Position numbers and translations under genes: made by a program. 64,000 nucleotides of DNA from an uncultured Parabacteroides sp. (GTDB taxonomy: Bacteria > Bacteroidota > Bacteroidia > Bacteroidales > Tannerellaceae): NCBI GenBank assembly GCA_949296075.1, contig CASFNG010000013.1, positions 1 to 64,000 of the forward strand. Reading direction: 5' to 3'. Below, piece after piece: positions 38,943 through 47,608 of the stretch. Positions within the stretch are counted from its first letter, which is position 1. Each line of letters starts with the position of its first letter. The notes beneath the pieces are model-generated. The model saw only the letters and a list, made by a program, of their open reading frames with translations, had not been told where the DNA came from and did not search any database.

Positions 38943-39710
38943 ATGGAAAAACTGATCTTGATTAAGGTAGGAGGGAAGATCGTGGAGGAGGAGGATACCT
39001 TGCGAAACTTGCTGTGCGACTTCGCCTCTATCGAGGGATATAAGGTATTGGTACATGGGGGTGGCCGCTCCGCCACCCGAATCGCCGAGCGGTTGGGCAT
39101 CGAGAGCCGGATGGTAAACGGTCGCCGGATCACCGATGCCGAGACCTTGAAGGTGGTGACGATGGTCTATGGAGGCTTGGTCAACAAGAATATCGTGGCG
39201 GGATTGCAGGCGATGGGCGTGAACGCGCTCGGACTGACCGGGGCGGACATGAACCTGATGCGCTCTGAGAAGCGTCCCGTGGCGGAGGTGGACTACGGCT
39301 TCGTGGGTGACGTGAAAGAGGTGAACGCCGATCTGCTGGCCTCCTTGATTCATCAAGGCGTGGTTCCCGTGCTGGCGCCGCTTACTCACGACAAACTGGG
39401 GCATATGCTGAATACCAACGCCGATACCATCGCCGGAGAGGCGGCGAAGGCCTTGGCTCGTCACTTCGATGTGACCCTGATGTTCTGCTTCGAGAAGAAG
39501 GGAGTCTTGCGTGACGAGAACGACGACGAGAGCGTGATCCCCGAGATAGACCGCGACCTGTTCAAGCGATATGTGGAAGAAGGGGTCATACAAGGAGGGA
39601 TGATCCCGAAATTGGAAAACGCTTTCCAGGCCATCGACGCGGGCGTGAAGGAGGTGATTATCACCCAAGCCTCGGAGATTGGCGGCGGGAAAGGCACACG
39701 GGTATCTTGA
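38943..39710 (+). CDS. argB: Acetylglutamate kinase-like amino acid kinase
   Basis: A 255-residue amino-acid kinase of the ArgB type, which phosphorylates N-acetylglutamate in arginine synthesis. In Bacteroidetes the natural substrate may be N-succinylglutamate. Motifs are KVGGKIVEEE near residue 7, VHGGGRSATRIAERLG near 37-52 (GGG phosphate loop), NADTIAGEAAKAL near 158 and GGMIPKLENA near 218. It is a single-gene unit with its own promoter; the other arginine genes are not in this window. Confidence 0.92.
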   Translation: MEKLILIKVGGKIVEEEDTLRNLLCDFASIEGYKVLVHGGGRSATRIAERLGIESRMVNGRRITDAETLKVVTMVYGGLVNKNIVAGLQAMGVNALGLTGADMNLMRSEKRPVAEVDYGFVGDVKEVNADLLASLIHQGVVPVLAPLTHDKLGHMLNTNADTIAGEAAKALARHFDVTLMFCFEKKGVLRDENDDESVIPEIDRDLFKRYVEEGVIQGGMIPKLENAFQAIDAGVKEVIITQASEIGGGKGTRVS

Positions 39711-39718
39711 TACAAGAA

Positions 39719-39752
39719 GAGGGGCTTCTGGAAGCCCCTCTTTCGTTTTTTG
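39719..39752. terminator. Bidirectional terminator between argB and DUF1080 gene
   Basis: GAGGGGCTTC/GAAGCCCCTC hairpin (39719-39728 with 39731-39740), followed by TTTCGTTTTTT. Confidence 0.82.
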
Positions 39753-39766
39753 TGGAATGCGTGTTT

Positions 39767-40432
39767 TTACAAACTCCGGATCTTCACGTTGCGGAACCAG
39801 ATCAGCGAGTTGCCATGCTTTCCTTGCAGGCCGATATAGCCTTTGGTGGGCAGTTCGGCGAAAGGCTTGGGCAGCCAGCTTGGGATGTCGCTCCCGTCCG
39901 GATTCTTGGTGCCCGACGTCCATTGGCTCATGTCCATCTCCGTTACCTTCTTCCCGTTGAGGATCACCATGATATGCTGGCCGGCGCAGCGGATACGCAT
40001 GTGGTTCCATTCGCCCGGCTTCTTCACCACCTTATCCTGCTTGGCGCCCAAGTGGCCGTAGATGGCGCCACACTTCTCATAAGGCTTGCCGTTGCCCCAT
40101 TGCTCGCAATGGTCGTCGGCTATCTGGATCTCCACGGAGTTCGGGATCCAGTCCTTCGTGTCCGTGCAATAGACCACCACGCCACTGTTGGTCCCCACAT
40201 CGTTCTTGAAGTCGAGATCCAGCTCAAAGTTCTCGTATTCGCTCTTGCTCCAGATCGCCTCGTCTTTCACGGCGCTCAATACCCCGTCCTTCTCGCTCCA
40301 TACCTCGGGGTTATAGTTCGCCTCCTCTAAATTCTCGCCGAAAAGCGGCTTCCATTTCCCGTTGTCCGCGGCCGAGGCGGATCCGGTCGCCATACACCCG
40401 ATCAGGGCCATCCATAGAATGAAATGTTTCAT
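39767..40432 (-). CDS. DUF1080 (3-keto-disaccharide hydrolase fold) protein
   Basis: A 221-residue exported protein. The signal peptide ends near ASAA, and an LIGC stretch at 10-13 could be a lipobox, so lipoprotein anchoring is possible. The rest is a concanavalin-like jelly-roll of the DUF1080 family: KWKPLFGENLEEANY, IWSKSEYENFELDLDFKND, NSGVVVYC and PGEWNHMRIRCAGQHIMVILNGK. Relatives act on sugars, some as 3-keto-disaccharide hydrolases. No partner dehydrogenase is next to it, so the substrate is open. Confidence 0.85.
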   Translation of the reverse strand: MKHFILWMALIGCMATGSASAADNGKWKPLFGENLEEANYNPEVWSEKDGVLSAVKDEAIWSKSEYENFELDLDFKNDVGTNSGVVVYCTDTKDWIPNSVEIQIADDHCEQWGNGKPYEKCGAIYGHLGAKQDKVVKKPGEWNHMRIRCAGQHIMVILNGKKVTEMDMSQWTSGTKNPDGSDIPSWLPKPFAELPTKGYIGLQGKHGNSLIWFRNVKIRSL

Positions 40433-40495
40433 GATACCTCTGTTTTTTTAAGATTATGCCGCTAAAAGTATGAAATTATTTTGGAAGAAACTCTT

Positions 40496-40503
40496 TACCT
40501 TTG
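40496..40503 (+). promoter_or_regulatory. Candidate -7 element for the ABC ATPase gene
   Basis: TACCTTTG fully matches TAnnTTTG, 20 nt before the ATG at 40524. The nearest TTTG (40480-40483) is only 12 nt upstream, so the -33 element is unclear. Confidence 0.5.
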
Positions 40504-40523
40504 TCCGGTTTATTTAGAAAAGC

Positions 40524-41996
40524 ATGGAAAAAGAAGAGAAAATCGTGGTTGATATGCGGCATATCGTCACCCGTTTGCCCGAATTGTGCTTCAAGGAGCC
40601 GGTGAGCTGGCGGATCGAGCGTGGGCAGCAATGGGCGGTGATCGGCCCGAATGGGGCAGGGAAAACCTTGGTGGCGGATATGATGCAGCGTAAGTTCGCG
40701 CTGAAGGAGGGTGAGGTCGTGCTCGCGGACGGCCTGCGTATGAACGAGGCCATCAAGAGCATCGCTTTCAAGGATATTTACTCGTTGGCGGATTGCCGGA
40801 ACACTTACTACCAGCAGCGTTGGCATGCCACCGAGACGGAGGATATGCCGACCGTCGAGAGCTTGCTCGAAGCCTATAAGGAGTCTCCGGATCTGGGGAA
40901 GATCCTGCGTTTGTTCGGTATCGAGGATCTGCTCCCGAAGAAACTGATCTTCCTGTCGAGCGGTGAGTTGCGTAAGTTCCTGATCGTGCGTACCCTGTTA
41001 TCCCGTCCGCGGGTTTTGATCTTAGACAATCCCTTTATCGGCTTGGATGCGCCCTCGCGGGAGCTGCTCGTGGATATGTTAGGGAAGATCGCTGAGTTGG
41101 AGGGGGTACAGGTGGTGTTGCTCCTGTCGAATCCCGACGATATACCCCCGATGGTGACGCACGTCCTGCCGGTTCTCGACCGCGCCTGCCTGCCTGCCAT
41201 GACGCGGGAGGCTTTCTTGGAGGATAAGGGGCTGATAGCTCGCCTCTTCCCCACGGAGGCGGAGGGCGGTATGGATGCTCATGGGGAGATCTCTTTGCCG
41301 GTGGAGGCGGATAAACCGGCTTCCACTCACGAGGTGACGCTCCGGATGGAGCAAGTGAGGATCCGGTATGGGAGCCGTACGATCTTGGAGAACTTGGATT
41401 GGGAGATCCGGAACGGCGAGAAATGGGCGCTGTTCGGCCCGAATGGGGCGGGCAAGTCCACCCTGTTGAGCTTGGTCTATGCCGACAATCCGCAGTCGTA
41501 TGCTAACACCTTGTACCTTTTCGACCGGAAGCGGGGATCCGGCGAGAGCATTTGGGAGATCAAGCGGCGTATCGGCTACGTGTCGCCGGAGATGCACCTG
41601 TTCTATAAGGAGAACGTCCCGGCGATCCGGATCGTAAGCGCGGGCTTTTTCGATTCGGGTGGCCTTTTTCGGAAGTGTGACGCCCGTCAGGAGGAGGTAG
41701 CGTTGGCATGGATGCGGGTCTTCGGGATCGAGCATTTGCGGGATCGGCTCTTCCTCAGCCTCTCCTCGGGGGAGCAGCGCTTGGTCTTGTTGGCACGGGC
41801 GTTCGTGAAGGATCCGGATCTGCTGATCTTGGACGAGCCGCTTCATGGCTTGGACGTGAGCAACAAGAAGCGGGCGGCCCGGATTATCGAGCGTTTTTGT
41901 GAGCGTCCGGGGAAGACCTTGATCTATGTGACCCATTATCCGCATGAGCTTCCGGCTTGCGTGACCCGGCGTTTCGAGCTCGTGAAGCGTAGCTGA
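40524..41996 (+). CDS. Two-domain ABC ATPase, ModF-like
   Basis: A 490-residue soluble protein with two ABC domains and no membrane segments, similar in layout to ModF. Domain 1 (about 10-245) has Walker A GPNGAGKT at 41-48 and signature LSSGE at 144-148. However, its Walker B reads LILDN, so the catalytic Glu is Asn169, and the H-loop has Ser-Asn (202-203) instead of His. Domain 2 (about 270-490) is complete: GPNGAGKS at 305-312, LSSGE, LLILDE and His471. So one ATP site looks degenerate. There is no permease or molybdate gene nearby; the role is unknown. Confidence 0.87.
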   Translation: MEKEEKIVVDMRHIVTRLPELCFKEPVSWRIERGQQWAVIGPNGAGKTLVADMMQRKFALKEGEVVLADGLRMNEAIKSIAFKDIYSLADCRNTYYQQRWHATETEDMPTVESLLEAYKESPDLGKILRLFGIEDLLPKKLIFLSSGELRKFLIVRTLLSRPRVLILDNPFIGLDAPSRELLVDMLGKIAELEGVQVVLLLSNPDDIPPMVTHVLPVLDRACLPAMTREAFLEDKGLIARLFPTEAEGGMDAHGEISLPVEADKPASTHEVTLRMEQVRIRYGSRTILENLDWEIRNGEKWALFGPNGAGKSTLLSLVYADNPQSYANTLYLFDRKRGSGESIWEIKRRIGYVSPEMHLFYKENVPAIRIVSAGFFDSGGLFRKCDARQEEVALAWMRVFGIEHLRDRLFLSLSSGEQRLVLLARAFVKDPDLLILDEPLHGLDVSNKKRAARIIERFCERPGKTLIYVTHYPHELPACVTRRFELVKRS

Positions 41997-42056
41997 CCCA
42001 TAGGGTGGGGGGACACCTCTATTCTCGTGCGCGTTCCTTATATAAGATAGGGATAG

Positions 42057-42091
42057 GCGGTGATGGCTGTACGGGCTGTCACCGCTTTTTT
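42057..42091 (+). terminator. Terminator of the ABC ATPase gene
   Basis: GCGGTGA/TCACCGC hairpin (42057-42063 with 42079-42085) followed by six T. Confidence 0.8.
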
Positions 42092-42349
42092 ATCGCCAAG
42101 GATTCCGGAAAACAAGGCCGCTATTTCATTTTTCTACGGCAAGTCTTGGAGAAAAGTCGGGGAAGCGCCATACGATCCGCATAAAAAAGAAAAAATTTTT
42201 TCTTGTCAAAAAGGCAGGGTAGTCCGGGGTTATCGCCCGCGGTTCGCTGCCTATTCTTCTATATTGGCCTATTTGTAGTGTATCTTTCTTTCTTTTTGGT
42301 AAAATTTGCGAATTACAAATGAAAAATTAGAGGAAGAAAAAACTAATGA

Positions 42350-42383
42350 ATTGTTGTTTTTTTAAATATATTTTATACTTTTA
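42350..42383 (+). promoter_or_regulatory. Promoter of the first SusC-SusD operon
   Basis: GTTG-type -33 boxes at 42351-42356 and TACTTTTA at 42376-42383 (one base off TAnnTTTG), 19 nt apart. They match the second operon's promoter base for base in position (+6,300). The leader is about 130 nt. Confidence 0.6.
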
Positions 42384-42421
42384 CGCTCGAATTCAAGAGA
42401 GAAAGTATGTCGTGATACTAT

Positions 42422-42472
42422 AAACGCCGGATTTTGTGAAACGCCAAATTTTATAGAACGCCAGATTTTATA
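42422..42472 (+). repeat. 17-bp tandem repeat (three units) in the SusC leader
   Basis: Three units of 17 bp (42422-42438, 42439-42455, 42456-42472) of the form (A/G)AACGCC--ATTTT-T-, followed by a degenerate fourth ACGCC at 42477. They lie in the 5' leader between promoter and ATG. The second SusC operon lacks them. Confidence 0.75.
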
Positions 42473-42520
42473 GGTTACGCCATCCTTCAATATCTATTAG
42501 TTACTAAACAAAGTGTGTGT

Positions 42521-45500
42521 ATGGAGAAAAAGTTGACTTCTGTGGTGCTCTTCCTCGCGATGGGCATGGGAGTTGTTTCCGCTCAATCTTCGAAGGTTAC
42601 AGGTAAGGTTGTGGGCGAAGATGGAGAGCCGGTGATCGGTGCTTCCATCATGGTGAAGGGAACAACGGTTGGTACAGTGACTGATTATGACGGGAATTTC
42701 GTCTTGGAGGTTCCCGCGAATGGTAAACGATTGGTTATCTCTTATATCGGAATGAAATCCCAGGAGGTAGCTATCTCTTCGAATATTCAGGTAAAGATGT
42801 TGTCGGATACCCAGAACCTGGACGAGGTGGTCGTTACGGCGATGGGTATCAAGCGCGACCGTAAGGCATTGGGCTACGCCGCGCAGGACTTGAAGTCGGA
42901 TCAGTTGAACAAGAGCGGTACGACCTCGTTGGCAAGCGCCATACAGGGGCGGTTGACCGGCGTGGATATTCGCCAGTCGTCCGGCGCGCCGGGAGCGTCC
43001 GCGCAGATCATGATCCGCGGCGCACGCTCGTTCGATGGGAATAACCAGCCGCTCTATGTGGTGGATGGTATGCCTATCAATACTTCGGCTGACTTTGATA
43101 CGGATGATTCGGTGACGGGTGCCAACTATGCCGACCGTAGTATCGATATTAACCCGGAGGACATCGAGTCCATCAACGTCTTGAAGGGGCAGGCAGCCTC
43201 CGCCCTATATGGTATCCGCGCCTCCAACGGCGTGATTGTCATCACGACAAAGCGCGGGAGCAAGAGCGCGAAAGGACGTCCTACCGTGACGGTTTCCACC
43301 AACCTGAGCGCCCAGCGGGTATCCCGCAAGTTCGAGCGTCAGGATGTATACGCGCAAGGTAATAGCGTGAACGCATTCGACCCTACAACCTCGATCTCGT
43401 GGGGTCCGAAGATCAGCGAGCTTCCGAACGATCCGAAGTATGGAGGTAACGTGGACAACGCCTATACGAAACAGGACGGCCTTCACCAAGGGATGTATTA
43501 TAACCCGAAACGTGCGCAGGCGGGCTTGGATCCGTGGAGCGCGCCGCAGATCTACGATAATGTAGGCGACTTCCTCGGTACCGGTTTCACCGAGAACACG
43601 AACGTGAACCTCTCGCAGAGCGTGAATGGCGTGAACTACTCTTTCGGCGTGAACAACTCACACCAGAACGGTATCATCCCCTCTACCGGCATGAACCGTT
43701 GGGGCGCCCGCGGCTTGGTGGACTGGAAGATCAACGATCAATGGAACACCGGCTTCTCCGCCAACTACTCGTCGAGCAAGATCACTTCGGCTCCGGGAGC
43801 GAACGACGGTATCATGAACGTGGTTTACTCGGCTCCGTCGGAGTACGACCTGAAGGGGATTCCCTCCCATGTGCCGGGCAATGAGACAGAGCAGGTATTG
43901 TTCCGTCGGACGAGCTTCGTCAATCCCTATTGGTGGGCGGATCATAACGAGTATCGCCAGCATACGAATCGTGTGTTCGGCAACGCGTATGTGGAGTTCC
44001 AGCCGAATCTGAACTGGGGCGACAACATAACCCTGAAGTTCCGCGAGCAGGCGGGTCTGGACATCTGGACCTCCGATTACGCCGACATCCGAGAGGCAGG
44101 TACGACTACCTCCTTGAAGAATGGGGACATCAAGAACTATGGTACACAACATAACGTATTCAACAACCTGTTTACGGTCAACTTCGACGGACGTTTTGGC
44201 GGCGACGAGGAGTGGGGCTTGAACGTGGTCTTGGGAAATGAGTTCAACGATGAGAATATACGTAACTGGGAGTATGATGGAGTTGACTTTAACTTCGCCG
44301 GTTTTCCGACGATCGGGAACGCCATCACGCTGACCGCCGAGGAGTATGCCCGCCGTGAGCGTACGGTAGGTTTCTTCGGAAGCGCGTCGCTCTCCTGGAA
44401 AGACCAGCTCTACCTGACGGTGACCGGCCGTAATGATTATGTATCGACCATGCCACGAGGCAGCCGCAGCTTCTTCTACCCCTCCGTTTCCTTGGGATGG
44501 GAGTTCACGAAACTGCCCTTCTTAGAGGATAACAAGGTGTTGAACTACGGTAAGTTGCGCGGATCGTTCGCCCAAGTGGGACAGGCCGGTGATTATTATC
44601 AGAATTACTATTACACGCCTGCATATGGTGGCGGGTTCTTGGCCTATACGCCGGTCTCTTATCCGCTGCCAAACAAGGCCGCCTCGTTCGTACCCTATTA
44701 CCGTTTGTTCGACGAGAATCTGAAGCCGCAGAACACTTCCAACTGGGAAGTCGGTACGGACTTGCACTTCTTCAGCAGCCGGGTGAAGGTAGAATATACC
44801 TATAGTTTGCAGAACGTGACGGATCAGATCTTCGAGGTTCCTTTGGACGGTGCGACTGGTTATCAAGGATTAATCACGAATGCCGGTGAGATGCGTACGA
44901 AAGCACACGAGTTCTCGATCTCCGCGGACATCTTGCGCACCAAGGATTACGACCTGACCTTAGGCTTCAACGTGAGCCGGGTACGTAGCGAGGTGATCGA
45001 GCTGGCTCCGGGCGTGGAATCCATCATGCTGGGTGGTTTCGTGGAGCCGCAGATCCGTGCGCAGGCAGGTACTACCTATCCGAATGTGTATGGTAACGCC
45101 TTCAAGCGCGACGAGGCTGGCAACCTGTTACTGTTGGACGGTCTGCCCCAGGCTTCCGGAGATATGAAGGACTTGGGCGCTTGTACGCCGGACTTCATCT
45201 CGGGTATCACCTTGGGCGGTCGCTACAAACGACTCTCGCTCTCCACGACTTGGAGCTGGCAGCAGGGTGGCCATATGTACCACGGTACGAACTTGACGCT
45301 GAACTACTTCGGTGCCACGAAGGAGTCGCTGCCGTATCACGAGGGCACGATGGTGGCCGAGGGTATCGACGAGGCTACCGGCAAGCCGAACGAGGTAGAG
45401 GTAAGCAAGCAGGATTACTATATGTCGTATTACAACGTCACGGAGGCAGGCGTGTATAGCACCTCGTTCGTGAAATTGCGCGACCTGACGCTGACCTATC

Positions 45501-45688
45501 ATCTGCCGAAGATCGCGGGCGTGGATGTATCGGTTTACGGGTTTGCCCGCAACATCCTGCTCTGGTCGGCGCTGCCTAACTTCGATCCGGAGTCGTCGCA
45601 GGGTAACAACAACATGGGTGGTTACTTCGAGCGTTTCTCCGTTCCGAACACCTCCAGCTACGGAGCGGGTCTTACATTAACATTCTAA
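42521..45688 (+). CDS. SusC/RagA-family TonB-linked outer membrane transporter, copy 1
   Basis: A 1,055-residue TonB-dependent transporter that imports nutrients captured by its SusD partner. It has a signal peptide (1-21, SAQ), a carboxypeptidase-regulatory-like domain (about 24-90, KVTGKVVGEDGEPVIGASI), the SusC plug with NLDEVVVTAMGIKRD and MIRGARSFDG, and a 22-strand barrel ending in LTLTF with the terminal Phe needed for barrel assembly. The ATG at 42521 is preferred over a GTG two codons earlier. It pairs with the SusD gene 26 nt downstream. The cargo is unknown. Confidence 0.95.
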   Translation: MEKKLTSVVLFLAMGMGVVSAQSSKVTGKVVGEDGEPVIGASIMVKGTTVGTVTDYDGNFVLEVPANGKRLVISYIGMKSQEVAISSNIQVKMLSDTQNLDEVVVTAMGIKRDRKALGYAAQDLKSDQLNKSGTTSLASAIQGRLTGVDIRQSSGAPGASAQIMIRGARSFDGNNQPLYVVDGMPINTSADFDTDDSVTGANYADRSIDINPEDIESINVLKGQAASALYGIRASNGVIVITTKRGSKSAKGRPTVTVSTNLSAQRVSRKFERQDVYAQGNSVNAFDPTTSISWGPKISELPNDPKYGGNVDNAYTKQDGLHQGMYYNPKRAQAGLDPWSAPQIYDNVGDFLGTGFTENTNVNLSQSVNGVNYSFGVNNSHQNGIIPSTGMNRWGARGLVDWKINDQWNTGFSANYSSSKITSAPGANDGIMNVVYSAPSEYDLKGIPSHVPGNETEQVLFRRTSFVNPYWWADHNEYRQHTNRVFGNAYVEFQPNLNWGDNITLKFREQAGLDIWTSDYADIREAGTTTSLKNGDIKNYGTQHNVFNNLFTVNFDGRFGGDEEWGLNVVLGNEFNDENIRNWEYDGVDFNFAGFPTIGNAITLTAEEYARRERTVGFFGSASLSWKDQLYLTVTGRNDYVSTMPRGSRSFFYPSVSLGWEFTKLPFLEDNKVLNYGKLRGSFAQVGQAGDYYQNYYYTPAYGGGFLAYTPVSYPLPNKAASFVPYYRLFDENLKPQNTSNWEVGTDLHFFSSRVKVEYTYSLQNVTDQIFEVPLDGATGYQGLITNAGEMRTKAHEFSISADILRTKDYDLTLGFNVSRVRSEVIELAPGVESIMLGGFVEPQIRAQAGTTYPNVYGNAFKRDEAGNLLLLDGLPQASGDMKDLGACTPDFISGITLGGRYKRLSLSTTWSWQQGGHMYHGTNLTLNYFGATKESLPYHEGTMVAEGIDEATGKPNEVEVSKQDYYMSYYNVTEAGVYSTSFVKLRDLTLTYHLPKIAGVDVSVYGFARNILLWSALPNFDPESSQGNNNMGGYFERFSVPNTSSYGAGLTLTF

Positions 45689-45714
45689 TTGGTAATAAAT
45701 AGGAAAAAAGCATT

Positions 45715-47190
45715 ATGAAAAGAAATATAATCATCGCGATGTCGGTGGCTCTGTTGGGCTTCTCCGCCTGCTCAGAGGACACTCTCGACGAAATCAACAA
45801 GGATAACCGGCATCCCTCACCGGATGCGGTTCCCGCTTACTTGCAATTGACTGACGCGTTGCTGAACACCTCTTATGGCGCGGTTTCCGGGGATTACGCT
45901 TACTATATCTCCTCGCTTACGGAGCAATTAGTAGGTGTAGGCAACAACCAATTCATGCGTGCGGAGCTGCGTAACGCCAACGAGTGGGGAGCTTCGTCTA
46001 CCTTCAGTAACGCTTGGAATAGCGTATATAGCAACTTGGTCAATATCAAGGAGATGATCCGTAAGATCGAGACTGGCGTGAACGGAAGCGCGGGGCAATA
46101 TGATCTGTTGGGTATCGCCCAGACCTTGAAAGCCCTCAACTTCGGAATCTTGACGGACGTGCATGGGGATATTCCTTATAGCGAGGCGTTGCAAGGGCAG
46201 GACAATAAGCAACCGAAGTTGGATGTGCAGCAGGATATATACAAGGACATCATCGCTACCTTAGACTCCGCGTTGGCTAATTTCACGCAAGCCGAGAAGG
46301 CAGGGTTGGCTTCCGTGCCGGCTAAGCAGGACATCGCGTTGGGTGGCAACGTGAAGCTGTGGAAGGCTACCGCCTATGGCCTGAAGGCCCGTTACCTCCT
46401 GCATCAGTCGGCGAAAGACGCTTCTGTCTATGCTGAGGCGAAGGCCGCAGCCAAAGCCGCAATCGACTTAGGCTTCAACGGCTGCTCGATCGACTACAAG
46501 AGCGTGGGGGATAACCCTTGGAGCGCCTTCCAGTGGAGCCGCGAGTATGTAGTTTCCTCGAATACCGTAGTGAAACTGATGAAAAAGTATAACGATCCGC
46601 GCCTGGTTCATTATACATACGGTTTCGATGAGGCCTATAACCCGGGCGACGCGGAGATCGCGAAATTGTCGGGCGTGACCAATCGCGACGGCTCTCCCGC
46701 CTACGCTTTCCCCGAATGGATCGACCTCGGTAACCAACCGGGGCACCTGTTGAGCAAGGCGGAGGTCTATTTCATCTTGGCGGAGGCACAACTCCGTACC
46801 GGCGAGGACGCTACGGAAGCATTCCAGGCTGCGGTAACGAGCGCTGTATCTGAGGTATGCGGCTGGTTTGGCGATTCGGTTGACGCTGCCGCTTACGCGG
46901 AGTCGTTAGGAAAGCCGACCTTGCAGACCCTCTTCGAGCAGAAGTATCTGGCGCAATGCGTGGACGAGCAGATAGAGACTTTCAACGATCTTCGTCGTGT
47001 GGAGGCGATGGGCGAGTCGTACATCACCCTCACGAACCCGATGAACACGCAGAGCGGTATCAATCGCTACCCGAAACGCTTGCCTTACGGCAACAGTGCG
47101 GTCCTGTCGAACCCGAACGTGAACAAGGCGTATGGCGATGGCTCCTATATTTATAGCGAGCCGGTATGGTGGGCCGGTGGCTCACGCTAA
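45715..47190 (+). CDS. SusD/RagB-family nutrient-binding lipoprotein, copy 1
   Basis: A 491-residue surface lipoprotein (lipobox GFSAC, Cys19) that closes over its SusC partner like a lid and binds the nutrient. It belongs to the SusD-like group with an N-terminal DEINKDNRHPSPDAVPAYLQLTD stretch (quoted in parts from 25-48) and TPR-like helices. The LLSKAEVYFILAEAQLR motif, near 345, is shared by the family. It is closely related to the SusD at 52001. A terminator hairpin and a second hairpin follow. The ligand is unknown. Confidence 0.94.
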   Translation: MKRNIIIAMSVALLGFSACSEDTLDEINKDNRHPSPDAVPAYLQLTDALLNTSYGAVSGDYAYYISSLTEQLVGVGNNQFMRAELRNANEWGASSTFSNAWNSVYSNLVNIKEMIRKIETGVNGSAGQYDLLGIAQTLKALNFGILTDVHGDIPYSEALQGQDNKQPKLDVQQDIYKDIIATLDSALANFTQAEKAGLASVPAKQDIALGGNVKLWKATAYGLKARYLLHQSAKDASVYAEAKAAAKAAIDLGFNGCSIDYKSVGDNPWSAFQWSREYVVSSNTVVKLMKKYNDPRLVHYTYGFDEAYNPGDAEIAKLSGVTNRDGSPAYAFPEWIDLGNQPGHLLSKAEVYFILAEAQLRTGEDATEAFQAAVTSAVSEVCGWFGDSVDAAAYAESLGKPTLQTLFEQKYLAQCVDEQIETFNDLRRVEAMGESYITLTNPMNTQSGINRYPKRLPYGNSAVLSNPNVNKAYGDGSYIYSEPVWWAGGSR

Positions 47191-47220
47191 TCGCTTGGTA
47201 ACATAGTATTAGTGAGAGAG

Positions 47221-47256
47221 CGCCTCCCCGGTTTAGGGGAGGCGTTTTTTTTTTTT
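47221..47256 (+). terminator. Terminator of the first SusC-SusD operon
   Basis: CGCCTCCCC/GGGGAGGCG hairpin (47221-47229 with 47236-47244) followed by 12 T. Confidence 0.9.
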
Positions 47257-47264
47257 TGTATGAT

Positions 47265-47293
47265 AAGGCTCCTTCCACGAAATGGAAGGAGCC
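47265..47293 (+). repeat. Second 3' hairpin, copy 1
   Basis: An 11-bp perfect stem AGGCTCCTTCC (47265-47275) with its complement (47283-47293), 7-nt loop, no T-run. The second operon has a matching hairpin at 53558-53583 with paired base changes. Confidence 0.7.
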
Positions 47294-47404
47294 TGTCTTA
47301 TTCCGGAAGGTTCATCAACAATCTGGCATTCCCTGCCCTTGCTTTTCCGAAAACAAGGGAAGTTTTCTCGAACCCTTCCCGCGAAATGAATAGGGATTCC
47401 CAGC

Positions 47405-47443
47405 ATTCCTAAAGGATCTGGAAATAGATTTGAGAGAAATGTC
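47405..47443 (+). repeat. 39-bp direct repeat, left of the KilA-N gene
   Basis: Matches 48431-48469 at 37 of 39 positions. The two copies bracket the KilA-N gene. Confidence 0.85.
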
Positions 47444-47608
47444 AGGGAATGTTGATGTTAGTGAGGTAAGAAGAGCGACTCTTTTCATTATTGGCAGAAG
47501 TATTCGATCCTAATCACATAAAAATAAGTATCTTTACGCTTCATAGATAGAAATTGGGAATATCCGAAAACACGACTATGAAAACTAATGGCTTTAAAAT
47601 GAATACTT

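Larger units (their letters stand above)
42001..42520. other. 520-nt intergenic region before the first SusC
   Basis: No gene seen. In order it holds the ABC-gene terminator (42057-42091), a copy of the repeated motif shared with the SusD downstream regions (42101-42118), an inverted CAAAAAG/CTTTTTG pair (42207-42213 and 42292-42298), a promoter (42350-42383) and a leader with 17-bp tandem repeats (42422-42472). Most of these recur upstream of the second SusC at +6,300 nt. Confidence 0.75.
47191..47608. other. 418-nt intergenic region after the first SusD
   Basis: No gene seen. It holds the SusD terminator (47221-47256), a second strong hairpin (47265-47293), a 24-bp imperfect palindrome (47336-47359) and the left 39-bp direct repeat (47405-47443). 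A TATCTTTA box (47529-47536) may be the KilA-N -7 element. The first three recur after the second SusD. Confidence 0.7.

Noticed and set aside
38934-40010. 358-codon minus-strand open frame over argB
   Set aside because: It covers argB and the DUF1080 gene in the wrong frame, is rich in His and Arg as expected of an antisense shadow, and crosses a terminator.
42422-42480. CRISPR-like array
   Set aside because: The 17-bp units are directly joined without spacers and no cas genes are present; it is a simple tandem repeat.
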